34,252 nt of DNA, from the NCBI GenBank assembly GCA_947258415.1, contig CAMYIF010000004.1, positions 1 to 34,252 of the forward strand, in the 5' to 3' direction. Every line of letters starts with the position of its first letter. The first letter of the stretch is position 1. Both the position numbers and the translations under genes were made by a program. The stretch comes from an uncultured Pseudomonadales bacterium (GTDB lineage: Bacteria; Pseudomonadota; Gammaproteobacteria; Pseudomonadales; IMCC2047). Below the pieces are notes generated by a model that had not been told where the DNA came from, made no database searches, and saw only the letters and a program-made list of their open reading frames with translations. Below, one piece after another: positions 1 through 8,044 of this stretch.

Positions 1-1672
1 AGTCAGGAACCGGAACCATCTGCGTGAAATCATTCCTGCACTCAAACGTGCCAAGGTCGAATGGCAGGCTGTCGATATAGACCCGCTGATACAACGGCCG
101 GTAATCAGCGACCTTTTTGCCCTGACCCGGGCCATGTTGAACCCGGCAGACCGCATTGCCTGGCTGGCCACGTTAAGGGCACCCTGGTGCGGTTTGTCGT
201 TACGTGACATGCACGCGATTGCAGGTAATAACCGTTCCAGGCAACCGGTTCCAGGCGCCTCACTTTGGCAATCCCTCAACCAAGCTGAAGCCTTAACCGA
301 CGTCAGCGAGACGGGCCAGTTGTTGCTTAAACGCCTGATCAGGGTAATAGCACCCGCACTTGCGCAAAAACAGCGCAAGCCCCTGAGACAATGGATTGAA
401 GGTATCTGGATAGCCCTGGGTGGACCCGCTACAACTGTTCCGGAAGAATTCGACCATGTTACCCGTTTCCTGGATTTGCTTGGGGATCACGACTGCGGTG
501 GAACGATTAAGGATATGGCGGCATTTACCAAAGCTGCAACACGCCTGTACGCCAGGGCCAAGGTCAACCCCGGCATTAGCGTGCAAATTATGACGATTCA
601 CCGGGCCAAAGGCCTGGAGTTTGATCATGTCATTATTCCGGGTCTTGATCGGTCCGGTGCATCCGATCCGCATGCGCTGCTTCTCTGGCATGAACGATTA
701 ACCCGTAAAGGTATCCCGCAATTATTGATCAGCCCTATTGCCGCCAGAGGAGCCGATGATGATGCCCTTTACCAGTACCTGAAAACTGAACAGGCCCTTA
801 AACAGAAACTTGAAAACACCCGCCTGATTTACGTAGCGGCCACACGGGCAATCAGGCGCCTGTACCTGCTTGCCTGTGCCCGGCTGGTCGGGAATACGGA
901 CGAAATTTTGAGCCCTTCAAAAAACAGCCTGCTCTCCAGTATCTGGGAATCCGTCAGTGATCAGGTTGATCTGGTCGATGCCGAAACAATCGGTACAAGA
1001 ACGAATCCAGGTGCTAACAGCCATATTATTCGATTGAAAACCGACTGGCAGTTACCGGATTTGCCCCCGGGTAATCTACTCAGCCAATTTCGCGGGCACG
1101 AATACCATGATGCCGACCTGACGGGAGATATCCAGCTTGCCACCCGTTTACAGGATTCGGTACGATTTAAACGGCCTTTTCTGTTAATGTTGCAACAATA
1201 CCAGCAGTACCAGCAGCATGAAGGTTTAATTTTAAAGGGCATTCCGGGCGCCCTTTCGGGTATTGCCGGTATGCTTGAAACGGATTTGAATGAGCAGAAG
1301 CTGTTAGAGACTGCGCTGGAAAAAACGCTTTCGGATAATGCTGGACAATGGCTTTCAGGGTTATCTTCCGATGGGAAAAACAGTTACTCGCGGCCACGCT
1401 TCAATACACGAATAAACACCTGTAAAGACAAGCGGATACAGCAGATCAATATCCCCCTGACTTTCCTGTCAGAAAACACCATCTGGTTAATCGAGTTTGA
1501 TTTCAATTTCCGGGATATCGACCAGATGAAGTCAAATCTAGAGGACACTATGTGTGGTTACCGGGAAAAATTACGCAACTGGATAGATGCATACCCAAAT
1601 CCATCGCAAAGACCGGTCGATGCGGCCGTTTATTTTCCCTTTTTACAACGACTTGAACGCTGCTCTGAATAG
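1..1672 (+). CDS. UvrD/RecB/AddA-like helicase, C-terminal part (5' partial)
   Basis: The frame is open from base 2 of the window, upstream of the ORF-track ATG at 134, and reads VRNRNHLREIIPAL. That matches the UvrD-family motif with which the second RecA-like half begins, so this is the 3' part of a longer gene. Later helicase motifs are clear: VQIMTIHRAKGLEFDHVIIPG (motif V region) and NTRLIYVAATRAIRRLYLLA (motif VI). After the helicase the protein follows the layout of proteobacterial AddA-like or exonuclease V beta-like proteins and ends with PVDAAVYFPFLQRL. The nuclease signatures are missing: the usual V-D-[YF]-K-T-like stretch reads WLIEFDFNF, and the G-T-x-x-H element is unrecognisable. 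I infer a DNA-repair helicase with an inactive nuclease fold. The start lies outside the window, and an AddB-like partner is expected upstream. Confidence 0.85.
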   Translation, partial: VRNRNHLREIIPALKRAKVEWQAVDIDPLIQRPVISDLFALTRAMLNPADRIAWLATLRAPWCGLSLRDMHAIAGNNRSRQPVPGASLWQSLNQAEALTDVSETGQLLLKRLIRVIAPALAQKQRKPLRQWIEGIWIALGGPATTVPEEFDHVTRFLDLLGDHDCGGTIKDMAAFTKAATRLYARAKVNPGISVQIMTIHRAKGLEFDHVIIPGLDRSGASDPHALLLWHERLTRKGIPQLLISPIAARGADDDALYQYLKTEQALKQKLENTRLIYVAATRAIRRLYLLACARLVGNTDEILSPSKNSLLSSIWESVSDQVDLVDAETIGTRTNPGANSHIIRLKTDWQLPDLPPGNLLSQFRGHEYHDADLTGDIQLATRLQDSVRFKRPFLLMLQQYQQYQQHEGLILKGIPGALSGIAGMLETDLNEQKLLETALEKTLSDNAGQWLSGLSSDGKNSYSRPRFNTRINTCKDKRIQQINIPLTFLSENTIWLIEFDFNFRDIDQMKSNLEDTMCGYREKLRNWIDAYPNPSQRPVDAAVYFPFLQRLERCSE

Positions 1673-1738
1673 TGGGCTTTACAGAAAATATCGAGTAAAA
1701 TTAGCATATTAATGGTTATATCGGCGTTCCATTTAGGC

Positions 1739-1744
1739 TATGAT
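1739..1744 (+). promoter_or_regulatory. possible -10 element upstream of aroF
   Basis: TATGAT sits about 80 bases before the aroF start in the spacer that separates it from the helicase gene. I find no convincing -35 hexamer at 16-18 bases, so this is a weak call based on the -10 alone. No TyrR or TrpR box was recognised. Confidence 0.25.
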
Positions 1745-1821
1745 ATGCCATTTTCGGGTGGGGTGTATTTTTACATCGACCTGTCCCGAAATTATTTACC
1801 AGTCAATTCAAAGGTTTTTTA

Positions 1822-2895
1822 ATGACAGCAAACAGCTTGGGCGATATTAACGTTTTATCGCAAGATGTACTGATCACGCCTGATCAGTTGAAAAAAGAGA
1901 TCCCGGTTTCGGAAAAGGCCCGCGATGTCGTGGTTAAAGGTCGCGAAACGGTGCGTAATATCCTGAAAGGAAAGGACAAGCGCCTGCTGGTTATTATCGG
2001 TCCTTGCTCCATTCATGATGTGGATGCGGCCAAGGAATATGCCGAAAATCTAAAGGAACTGGCCAAAAAGGTTCGAAAAACACTTTTCATTGTGATGCGA
2101 GTTTATTTTGAAAAACCGCGCACCACCGTTGGCTGGAAAGGCCTGATCAATGACCCGTACCTTGACGATTCCTTCAAGATTGAAGATGGTCTGCGAATCG
2201 GTCGCCAGCTATTAATTGATCTGGCGGAAATGGGCCTGCCCACGGCCACGGAAGCGCTTGATCCTATTTCACCCCAATACCTGCAGGGATTAATTTCCTG
2301 GTCTGCCATTGGTGCACGTACCACCGAATCACAAACTCACCGCGAAATGTCAAGCGGCCTGTCAGTGGCCATCGGCTTTAAAAATGGTACGGATGGCGGT
2401 CTTGACGTTGCAATTAATGCCCTTAAATCGGTGTCACACCCACACAGTTTCCTGGGTATCAACAAGCAAGGCCAGGTCTCCATTGTTAGCACCAGAGGAA
2501 ACCCTTATGGTCATATAGTCCTTCGCGGAGGCGGCGGTAAACCTAACTATGATTCGGTCAGCGTTGCACTGTGCGAACAGCGTCTTGAGAAGGAAGGCCT
2601 GGAAAAGAATATTATGATTGACTGTAGCCATGCCAATTCCAACAAGGACCCGGCGTTGCAAACACTGGTAATGGAAAATGTTGCCAACCAGATTATAGAC
2701 GGTAACCGGTCGATCATGGGGCTGATGATCGAAAGTAACCTGGGCTGGGGAAATCAATCCATACCCAAAAACCTTGAAGAATTAAAATACGGTATTTCGG
2801 TAACCGACGCCTGTATCGACTGGAATACCACTGAAAAAGCAATACTGAAAATGCACGAAATGCTGAAAAACGTATTGCCGCATCGAGATAGCTAG
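1822..2895 (+). CDS. aroF: 3-deoxy-7-phosphoheptulonate (DAHP) synthase, class I, AroF-like
   Basis: The enzyme condenses phosphoenolpyruvate with erythrose 4-phosphate, the first step of the shikimate pathway, in the cytoplasm. At 357 aa it has the usual length of the E. coli AroF/G/H group. Landmark motifs in order are IIGPCSIHD, MRVYFEKPRTTVGWKGLIND, IGARTTESQTHREMSSGLS, GFKNGTDGG, HIVLRGG and MIDCSHANSN; these hold the PEP, metal and phosphate-binding residues of the family. From memory of the E. coli paralogues, the stretches after GFKNGTDGG and around DGNRSIMGLMIESN look closer to the tyrosine-sensitive AroF than to AroG, so the isozyme label is an inference. An AAAGG Shine-Dalgarno precedes the ATG. 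A stable hairpin follows the stop. It lies in a + strand run with cpdA and xthA but has no functional link to them. Confidence 0.97.
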   Translation: MTANSLGDINVLSQDVLITPDQLKKEIPVSEKARDVVVKGRETVRNILKGKDKRLLVIIGPCSIHDVDAAKEYAENLKELAKKVRKTLFIVMRVYFEKPRTTVGWKGLINDPYLDDSFKIEDGLRIGRQLLIDLAEMGLPTATEALDPISPQYLQGLISWSAIGARTTESQTHREMSSGLSVAIGFKNGTDGGLDVAINALKSVSHPHSFLGINKQGQVSIVSTRGNPYGHIVLRGGGGKPNYDSVSVALCEQRLEKEGLEKNIMIDCSHANSNKDPALQTLVMENVANQIIDGNRSIMGLMIESNLGWGNQSIPKNLEELKYGISVTDACIDWNTTEKAILKMHEMLKNVLPHRDS

Positions 2896-2912
2896 TTCTT
2901 AAAACTGATACG

Positions 2913-2936
2913 GGGGAAGACAGAAATGTCTTCTCC
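2913..2936 (+). terminator. hairpin after aroF with GAAA tetraloop
   Basis: GGGGAAGACA pairs with TGTCTTCTCC around a GAAA tetraloop. The stem is 10 pairs including one G-U wobble and starts 17 bases after the aroF stop. There is no run of T after it, so it may be a transcript-stabilising hairpin or a weak terminator rather than a strong intrinsic one. Confidence 0.45.
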
Positions 2937-2986
2937 TGTGATAGTCCATCGCAATCGCTTCATTTCCCGGATCCAGCTGACTGACA

Positions 2987-3781
2987 ATGCAATCTCCCCT
3001 GCAGGTTCTACACATAACAGATTTACACCTGATGGCGGATGAAAATGCCCTGATGGCTGGCAGGAATATCCTGGATAGCTTTACCGATGTGCTAGCCGCC
3101 GCCAGGCAGAAGGTGCCCTCCCCCGACCTGGTTATTCTTTCCGGTGACCTTTCGCATGACGAAGACAAGGCCGATTACCTGGTTACCTATACGCGCCTTG
3201 CAAAAATGCTTAAACAGCTTTTCAGGAAAACCATATGCATTCCCGGTAATCATGATGATATCGAACTGGTAAAAAGAATATTCCCTCTCTATGACATTGA
3301 TGCGCAGGGCACTTTCAGCCTGGATAACTGGCAGTTCATATTAGTCGACAGTTCGCAAATGGGTATTCACGAGGGCTGGCTGGCAGAGACGGAACTCGGA
3401 TTACTCGACCGGGCTTTAAAAGATAAAAATTCAGACAAGAATTCAGGTCCAGGTGAAATGCACAACCTGGTTGTCATTCATCACCCGGTGGTGGAATTGA
3501 ACAGCGCCTGGCTTGATCGACAACGAGTCGGTAATGCCGATAAATTATTTGAACTGCTTGCCCGAAAAAAAAATGTTCAGGGTATAATTTGCGGCCATGC
3601 ACATCAGGCGTACGACACGCGAGTGGATGAAATAAAAATAATGGGTACGCCGGCTACCTGCCCACGACAATTTACACCCTTATCGAGTGAATTTTCAGTT
3701 GATGAGTCGGTCACACCAGGATTTCGATGCCTGGACCTGTATCCTGACGGCAATATTAAAACCCGTGTTTGCAGACTATGA
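2987..3781 (+). CDS. cpdA: 3',5'-cyclic-AMP phosphodiesterase CpdA (Icc), class III
   Basis: A calcineurin-like metallophosphoesterase expected to hydrolyse cAMP to AMP and so set the level of CRP signalling. The binuclear metal-site motifs are all present: TDLHL (D12, H14), GDLSHD (about 53-58), GNHDD (about 87-91), VIHHPV and CGHAHQ. The 264-aa length fits CpdA. The ATG has only a poor Shine-Dalgarno; I kept it because the TDLHL motif lies about ten residues in, as in family members. It sits between aroF and xthA on the same strand. In many gammaproteobacteria cpdA is near nudF or parE, so this placement is not the common one. A related class III phosphodiesterase with other substrates cannot be excluded. 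Confidence 0.88.
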   Translation: MQSPLQVLHITDLHLMADENALMAGRNILDSFTDVLAAARQKVPSPDLVILSGDLSHDEDKADYLVTYTRLAKMLKQLFRKTICIPGNHDDIELVKRIFPLYDIDAQGTFSLDNWQFILVDSSQMGIHEGWLAETELGLLDRALKDKNSDKNSGPGEMHNLVVIHHPVVELNSAWLDRQRVGNADKLFELLARKKNVQGIICGHAHQAYDTRVDEIKIMGTPATCPRQFTPLSSEFSVDESVTPGFRCLDLYPDGNIKTRVCRL

Positions 3782-3840
3782 GGCAAACAGTTCAAGGCAC
3801 CGACATTGGTTTCCCATAAATATTCAGCATAGAGTCAATC

Positions 3841-4656
3841 ATGAAAATTATTTCTTTTAATATTAACGGGATAAGGGCCAGGCTTCACCAACTCCAGGCG
3901 CTTATCGACAAACATAATCCCGACGTTATAGGTTTACAGGAAACCAAGGTAAACGACCCGGACTTCCCGGAGCAGGCGGTGCGCGATATGGGCTATCATG
4001 TGAATTATCATGGCGGCAAGGCACATTATGGCGTTGCGCTGCTATCGAGGAATGAACCGCTTAAACTCGAGAAAGGTTTTCCGACCGACACGGAAGAGGC
4101 GCAACGACGAATTATTATTGGTGAATACTCAACACCTGCTAACAATACCCTGGTTATCATTAATGGCTATTTCCCACAGGGCGAAAGTCGCAAGCATCCG
4201 ATAAAATTTCCTGCCAAGGAAAAATTTTACCAGGATCTGATGGCCTATTTATCAACTCGAAATGCTGAAACCGAACACCTTGTAATTATGGGTGACTTTA
4301 ATATTTCGCCAGCCGATATCGATATCGGTATTGGTGAAAAAAATGCCAAAAGATGGCTACAAACCGGAAAATGCAGTTTCTTGCCCGAGGAGCGTGAATG
4401 GTATCAACGACTGCAAGACTGGGGCCTGCAGGATACATTCCGAAGCCTCTATCCGGAAGTCAACGATCGTTTCAGTTGGTTTGATTATCGCAGCAAGGCG
4501 TTTAATGATGATCCAAAAAGAGGGCTGCGTATCGATCACATTCTTGCCACCCAACCATTGGCGACCAAATGTATCAAGGCCGGTATTGATTACGAGTTAA
4601 GGGGTATTGAAAAACCTTCTGACCACGCACCTGTCTGGTCAAAATTTGAGATCTGA
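3841..4656 (+). CDS. xthA: exodeoxyribonuclease III (AP endonuclease)
   Basis: A base-excision-repair enzyme that cuts 5' of abasic sites and has 3'-5' exonuclease and 3'-phosphatase activity. The 271-aa protein carries the exonuclease III signatures in order: NINGIRAR with N7, LQETK with E34 (same positions as in E. coli), [16 protein letters not shown] (catalytic Asp and Asn), [17 protein letters not shown] and SDHAPVW with the catalytic His near the C-terminus. All active-site residues I can place are intact. It lies 59 bases after cpdA and could share its transcript. It converges on the AsmA-like gene, with a nested hairpin in between. Other repair genes in the window are ada and the helicase, but they are not contiguous with it. 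Confidence 0.97.
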   Translation: MKIISFNINGIRARLHQLQALIDKHNPDVIGLQETKVNDPDFPEQAVRDMGYHVNYHGGKAHYGVALLSRNEPLKLEKGFPTDTEEAQRRIIIGEYSTPANNTLVIINGYFPQGESRKHPIKFPAKEKFYQDLMAYLSTRNAETEHLVIMGDFNISPADIDIGIGEKNAKRWLQTGKCSFLPEEREWYQRLQDWGLQDTFRSLYPEVNDRFSWFDYRSKAFNDDPKRGLRIDHILATQPLATKCIKAGIDYELRGIEKPSDHAPVWSKFEI

Positions 4657-4668
4657 GTAACTAAAATC

Positions 4669-4737
4669 AGGGCTTGGGTAACGCCAGAATTAATTTTTTA
4701 ATCCTGGCGTAATAATCCTCCGTCAATGACAAGCCCT
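4669..4737. terminator. nested inverted repeats between convergent genes
   Basis: An outer arm AGGGCTTG (4669-4676) pairs with CAAGCCCT (4730-4737). Inside it, ACGCCAG (4681-4687) pairs with CTGGCGT (4704-4710) and encloses a further ATTAA/TTAAT stem. It is placed where a bidirectional terminator would serve xthA (+) and the AsmA-like gene (-), but the T runs lie in the loop rather than after the stem. Confidence 0.55.
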
Positions 4738-4746
4738 GGCGCGCAG

Positions 4747-5508
4747 TTACTGACCAAATAATCCTTTTAATTTTCCACCCACGTCTTTCACCTTGTCGCC
4801 AACCGCCTTGCCGACTGATTCCTTGATTTGGTCGGCGGGTAATTCCTTACTCACCGCTGCAACGACACTTTTGCTCAATAGTGCAAATACCTGGTTGACT
4901 ACATCCGCAGGCAAGGCACCTTTGTCACCTTTACCTATATCCTTCATGTGGATGTCGGGAATCACCAGCGCCGTGCCTTTACCCCCCAATAAACTGGTGA
5001 CAACATTTACCCTGGTTCCATTAATGTAGATATGGTCTATGGCCATCTCCGGTGACTCACCGTCCGCGGCGTCTGGCTTGGCTGCGGAACTGCTTTGGCC
5101 CGAAATTTTCGCAGTCCGTTGCTCGATATTTTTTTGCAGGGCACTGATATTGGAGCCGCCCTTACCCACCTCGAAAGTCAGTTCCGCCGAATCCATCAGT
5201 ATTTTATTTATAAGAATCTTGTCGGAAGTAAGGCTGCCAAGGTCAAGCTTGACTTCAACTGCACCCAATTTAATGGCGCTGTCAGATTTAAAACCCTCCG
5301 GATTGCCGATAACCAGGTTATTGATACTGGCTTCTCCTGATAAAAGCGATACATCTACATCGCTAAGGGTAACCGTGGTACCTGTAATCTCGGGACCGAA
5401 TTCTTCTACGGCGTGTTTAATTATCGTCCCTGACTGCGAGGCAATAATTGTTACCGCGACAATAGCAACTACGAGTAATACAGCAACAATAATCACAACT
5501 TTTTTCAT
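4747..5508 (-). CDS. membrane-anchored AsmA/DUF748-like protein
   Basis: The ORF track opens at 5571, but the ATG at 5508 is preferred: it follows a GGGGAAA ribosome site and begins MKKVVIIVAVLLVV, an N-terminal membrane anchor, giving 253 aa. After the anchor come beta-rich segments with the AsmA-like pattern, such as TGTTVTLSDVDVSLLSGEA and INNLVIGNPEGFKSDSAIKLG, where short strands alternate with NP-G turns. A Ser/Ala/Asp-rich linker lies in the middle, and an amphipathic Lys/Gly-rich end finishes VKDVGGKLKGLFGQ. AsmA-like proteins act in the envelope and the longest ones move lipids between membranes. This short form probably spans only part of the periplasm, so its role is unknown. It is monocistronic and convergent with xthA. 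Confidence 0.7.
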   Translation of the reverse strand: MKKVVIIVAVLLVVAIVAVTIIASQSGTIIKHAVEEFGPEITGTTVTLSDVDVSLLSGEASINNLVIGNPEGFKSDSAIKLGAVEVKLDLGSLTSDKILINKILMDSAELTFEVGKGGSNISALQKNIEQRTAKISGQSSSAAKPDAADGESPEMAIDHIYINGTRVNVVTSLLGGKGTALVIPDIHMKDIGKGDKGALPADVVNQVFALLSKSVVAAVSKELPADQIKESVGKAVGDKVKDVGGKLKGLFGQ

Positions 5509-5700
5509 TTGGCTTTCCCCTCGGGCTAGTTCTTGAATGCTCATAGTTAACCATGCGTGAATTAAATTCAACCACTATCAAATAGTTGCTGTCTGATAAA
5601 TTCTTACTTAAACTCGACAGTTGATTATTGATCACCCGTGTATCCTGATGTTTGATGCCCGGTTGGAAAAAAACGCAAAAAAAATTAAAGGGTTTACGTT

Positions 5701-6363
5701 ATGTCACAAAGTGATCAGGCTGAAAATCACGAGGTCCAAATTATCAAGGTGGGTCCGGATAACATGGCACAAACGCAATCGCTTTTTTATAACGCTTATC
5801 TGGAAACCGATATTGCACGCACCTTGCTCAAGGCCGATAAAAGTGGCTACGAGCAACGTCTGCGCGGATTCATTCGTGAAACCCTGATTCATCACTACCA
5901 CAGCAACAATATATCGCTGGCCATGATCGAAAATGATCAAATTATTGGCGCTGCAATGGTTAGCCGTGCTAACTGTCCATCCAACTTTATTTCCAGCTGG
6001 CGCTGGCGTCTCGGTATGTACTCGGTTGCCGGAATCATGATTACCGAGGGAATCAGGCGTTATTACAAGGATGTCCAGGAGATTCTTTCCAGTGTCGACA
6101 GCTACTGGATTTCGCTCAAGGCTTTCCGCCCGGAACATCAGCATCATGGTGGCGGTCGAATATTGCTCCGTGCCGTTCATGATCAATGTGAACAGGATGC
6201 TTCTTTCAAGGGTATTGGAATCGATGTTTCCCTTCCTGTACTGCGTCAGTTTTTCGAGTCCGAGGGCTACATGAAAATGGGCGAAGTCAAACTTGGTAAA
6301 AAATTAACGGCTGCCATCCTTTACCACCCCAAAGCAGACAATGCACCTCCTTTGAAAAAGTAA
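5701..6363 (+). CDS. GNAT-family N-acetyltransferase-like protein
   Basis: A 220-aa cytoplasmic protein. The region LKAFRPEHQHHGGGRILLRA matches the acetyl-CoA-binding motif A of GNAT enzymes (P-x-x-Q-x-x-G-x-G, then a helix). The end, VLRQFFESEGYMKMGEVKLG, matches the usual FYEKLGF-like motif B. A hydrophobic central stretch (WRLGMYSVAGIMITEG) resembles the membrane-near insert of some GNAT proteins with lipid-linked or small hydrophobic acceptors. The substrate cannot be named. The gene stands alone and ends in an intrinsic terminator. Confidence 0.7.
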   Translation: MSQSDQAENHEVQIIKVGPDNMAQTQSLFYNAYLETDIARTLLKADKSGYEQRLRGFIRETLIHHYHSNNISLAMIENDQIIGAAMVSRANCPSNFISSWRWRLGMYSVAGIMITEGIRRYYKDVQEILSSVDSYWISLKAFRPEHQHHGGGRILLRAVHDQCEQDASFKGIGIDVSLPVLRQFFESEGYMKMGEVKLGKKLTAAILYHPKADNAPPLKK

Positions 6364-6392
6364 GGTTAATCTCGAAACCTGTTTCACAAATG

Positions 6393-6420
6393 CCCGAATT
6401 TGACTATTCGGGTTATTATT
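6393..6420 (+). terminator. rho-independent terminator after the GNAT gene
   Basis: CCCGAAT (6393-6399) pairs with ATTCGGG (6406-6412) over a 6-base loop and is followed by TTATTATT. It lies 30 bases after the GNAT stop. Confidence 0.65.
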
Positions 6421-6430
6421 AGCGCCAATT

Positions 6431-6459
6431 CAGGCAAAATTTACCATGCCTGCTATAAT
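6431..6459 (+). promoter_or_regulatory. extended -10 promoter for the PilZ gene
   Basis: A consensus TATAAT at 6454-6459 is preceded by TGC, which makes a textbook extended -10 (TGnTATAAT). The -35 position at 17-base spacing reads CAGGCA, a partial match at best, as is common for extended -10 promoters. It leaves an untranslated leader of roughly 80 bases before the GTG start. Confidence 0.6.
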
Positions 6460-6547
6460 CTACTATTAATGGATCGAATACTTTATAAATCAAGCGTTTG
6501 AACCAGATATATAACGGAATAATAATTCACTGGTTAGGATACACACT

Positions 6548-6925
6548 GTGGGCCTGAATAATGAAAATCGCATACACCCGAGGGTGCTTGCCGGTTTTGA
6601 AACTGAAGTCATTCTTGCAGACGGACAACGTATAAGCGTCACTACAGCCAATATATCTTTGGCCGGAGTGATGATAGACGTCAATCAAAAGGATTTTGAA
6701 AGAATTCTCAAGAAGCGAATTATCCTCGACGTGCCCGTTGAAGTCGATGTCGAGTTCAAATTACCCGAAGCAAATGACACTACCCTACTGGTCAATTCTC
6801 ATTGCCGAACTGTCTATGTCAGGCGTATCTCGCAAGATCAATATTATATCGGCTTTAAATTCCTGAAAATCAATCATCGTTTTGAAAAGGCGATCCAGGA
6901 CTTTATCCAGCATCATCTTGAGTAG
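6548..6925 (+). CDS. PilZ-domain protein (putative c-di-GMP receptor)
   Basis: A 125-aa stand-alone PilZ domain. Both c-di-GMP signatures are visible: RIHPR (R8-x-x-x-R12) and NISLAG (N35-x-S-x-x-G40). The rest follows the six-stranded barrel pattern, with an ending close to YYIGFKFLKINHRFEKAIQDFI. The start is GTG, because the nearby ATG at 6561 is out of frame and TAGGAT serves as ribosome site. Single-domain PilZ proteins usually pass c-di-GMP state to motility, polysaccharide or adhesion machinery through a protein partner. No GGDEF or EAL protein or target system is adjacent, so the output is unknown. Confidence 0.88.
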   Translation: MGLNNENRIHPRVLAGFETEVILADGQRISVTTANISLAGVMIDVNQKDFERILKKRIILDVPVEVDVEFKLPEANDTTLLVNSHCRTVYVRRISQDQYYIGFKFLKINHRFEKAIQDFIQHHLE

Positions 6926-6967
6926 ATTAATTCCAAAAAGCCTTTTCAAAACTCCCGATATAACCCG

Positions 6968-7747
6968 TCAATTTATGTCCTGGTAAAGTGGTGATAGTTT
7001 AATTATTGCCAATATACTCGTGGGAGAAGTATAGGTATTCTTGAACGCCCTATTGGAAATGACCCAGTCATTGTCACCCATTACTTTCCTGACATGGCTG
7101 CTCCACTCGTATAATTGGTAACCCAAACCATGGTCGATAGCCAACCTGTCGGCACGCTGTTCGACTTTTTTGCGGCTATAACCGGTCCAGTACAACAGGC
7201 CAAGGCCCATCATTTCTATCCCGGTTTTTTTCTGGTAATCCGCAATATGCCCAAGTTCGTGGCCCAAGGCACCGATCTGTGCATTAAATGGCAGGTTTTT
7301 CAGTAACACCGGCTTGAGGTTCGGGCTCGATTCTTCGCTGATAATAATTCGATAACAACGTTTGCCATAAGGTTTTAAAATGTCAGAAAAAAAGGGTTGA
7401 GAAGTTAACGGCCACCGGGTTTTAGTGTGGACAAATATAATCGGTGTGTTTTTTAATTCAGGGAAAAAAGAGACAGTGCTGTAAACTGCCTGTTCATAGG
7501 CTTTGGCAACCCCGGTGACCAGGGGAAATTCCTGTTTGATCATGCGAATTTCTTCATCTGTTATATTTGCTTCAAGCTTGTGCACCGGCATTATTTGTTC
7601 AGATGGATAACTTTCTGCAAGGGCAAATCTGGCCGGTAATAGCAATACAATTATCGATAAAACCCGGTATAAAAACCTTTTACGGATATTCCGAATTGCT
7701 GCCCCCGAACAAAATGTCTGTATGCCCTGGTGCTGTCTTGTCTTCAT
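6968..7747 (-). CDS. secreted HExxH zinc metallopeptidase-like protein
   Basis: I place the start at the ATG at 7747, not the track's 7843, because AAGGA lies 7 bases upstream and the protein then opens near a signal peptide (FLYRVLSIIVLLLPARFALA, about residues 25-44). The mature part carries LGHELGHIADY (HELGH about 163-167) and, 29 residues later, KKVEQRAD, giving the HExxH...ExxAD zinc site of M48-like and related gluzincins. The chain is about 259 aa with no other domain seen. It is likely periplasmic or surface-exposed. A chaperone-like or inactive relative is possible but all three ligands are present. It is transcribed away from the DUF502/M48 pair. Confidence 0.72.
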   Translation of the reverse strand: MKTRQHQGIQTFCSGAAIRNIRKRFLYRVLSIIVLLLPARFALAESYPSEQIMPVHKLEANITDEEIRMIKQEFPLVTGVAKAYEQAVYSTVSFFPELKNTPIIFVHTKTRWPLTSQPFFSDILKPYGKRCYRIIISEESSPNLKPVLLKNLPFNAQIGALGHELGHIADYQKKTGIEMMGLGLLYWTGYSRKKVEQRADRLAIDHGLGYQLYEWSSHVRKVMGDNDWVISNRAFKNTYTSPTSILAIIKLSPLYQDIN

Positions 7748-8044
7748 TATTATCCTTGTGAAATGAAACTGTGCTATTAAAAAACTGCCATCACTACCCC
7801 CTGGTAGACAGGTGTAACCAGGGAAATTTTGCCTGGTGAACAATCATAAAAATTTACCCAGGTTTTTGCAGGCTTTTTAATTTGACCACACAAGCGGCTA
7901 TTAATGCATAGCCCGCCATGGTTTTAATCGGTGCAGCAATGCGTATGCTTTTTTTGAAGGTTTCACAGAGGGTAATTTTTGATAGGATGACGGGTAAAAA
8001 TTCAACTGTATATCCAATCAGGATTCCCTATATCGGGTAACATC
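7748..8044. other. divergent intergenic region, 297 bp
   Basis: No gene is seen. It must hold the promoters of the peptidase (-) and the DUF502 gene (+). The clearest structure is CCCTGGT (7799-7805) facing ACCAGGG (7817-7823) across 11 bases, which would lie in the leader of the minus-strand gene. No consensus -35/-10 pair stood out. Confidence 0.5.

Noticed and set aside
5039-5536. 165-aa plus-strand ORF opposite the AsmA-like gene
   Set aside because: Low-complexity Ser/Thr/Leu-rich shadow of the minus-strand gene. It lacks a ribosome site, and its hydrophobic end is the complement of the anchor region.
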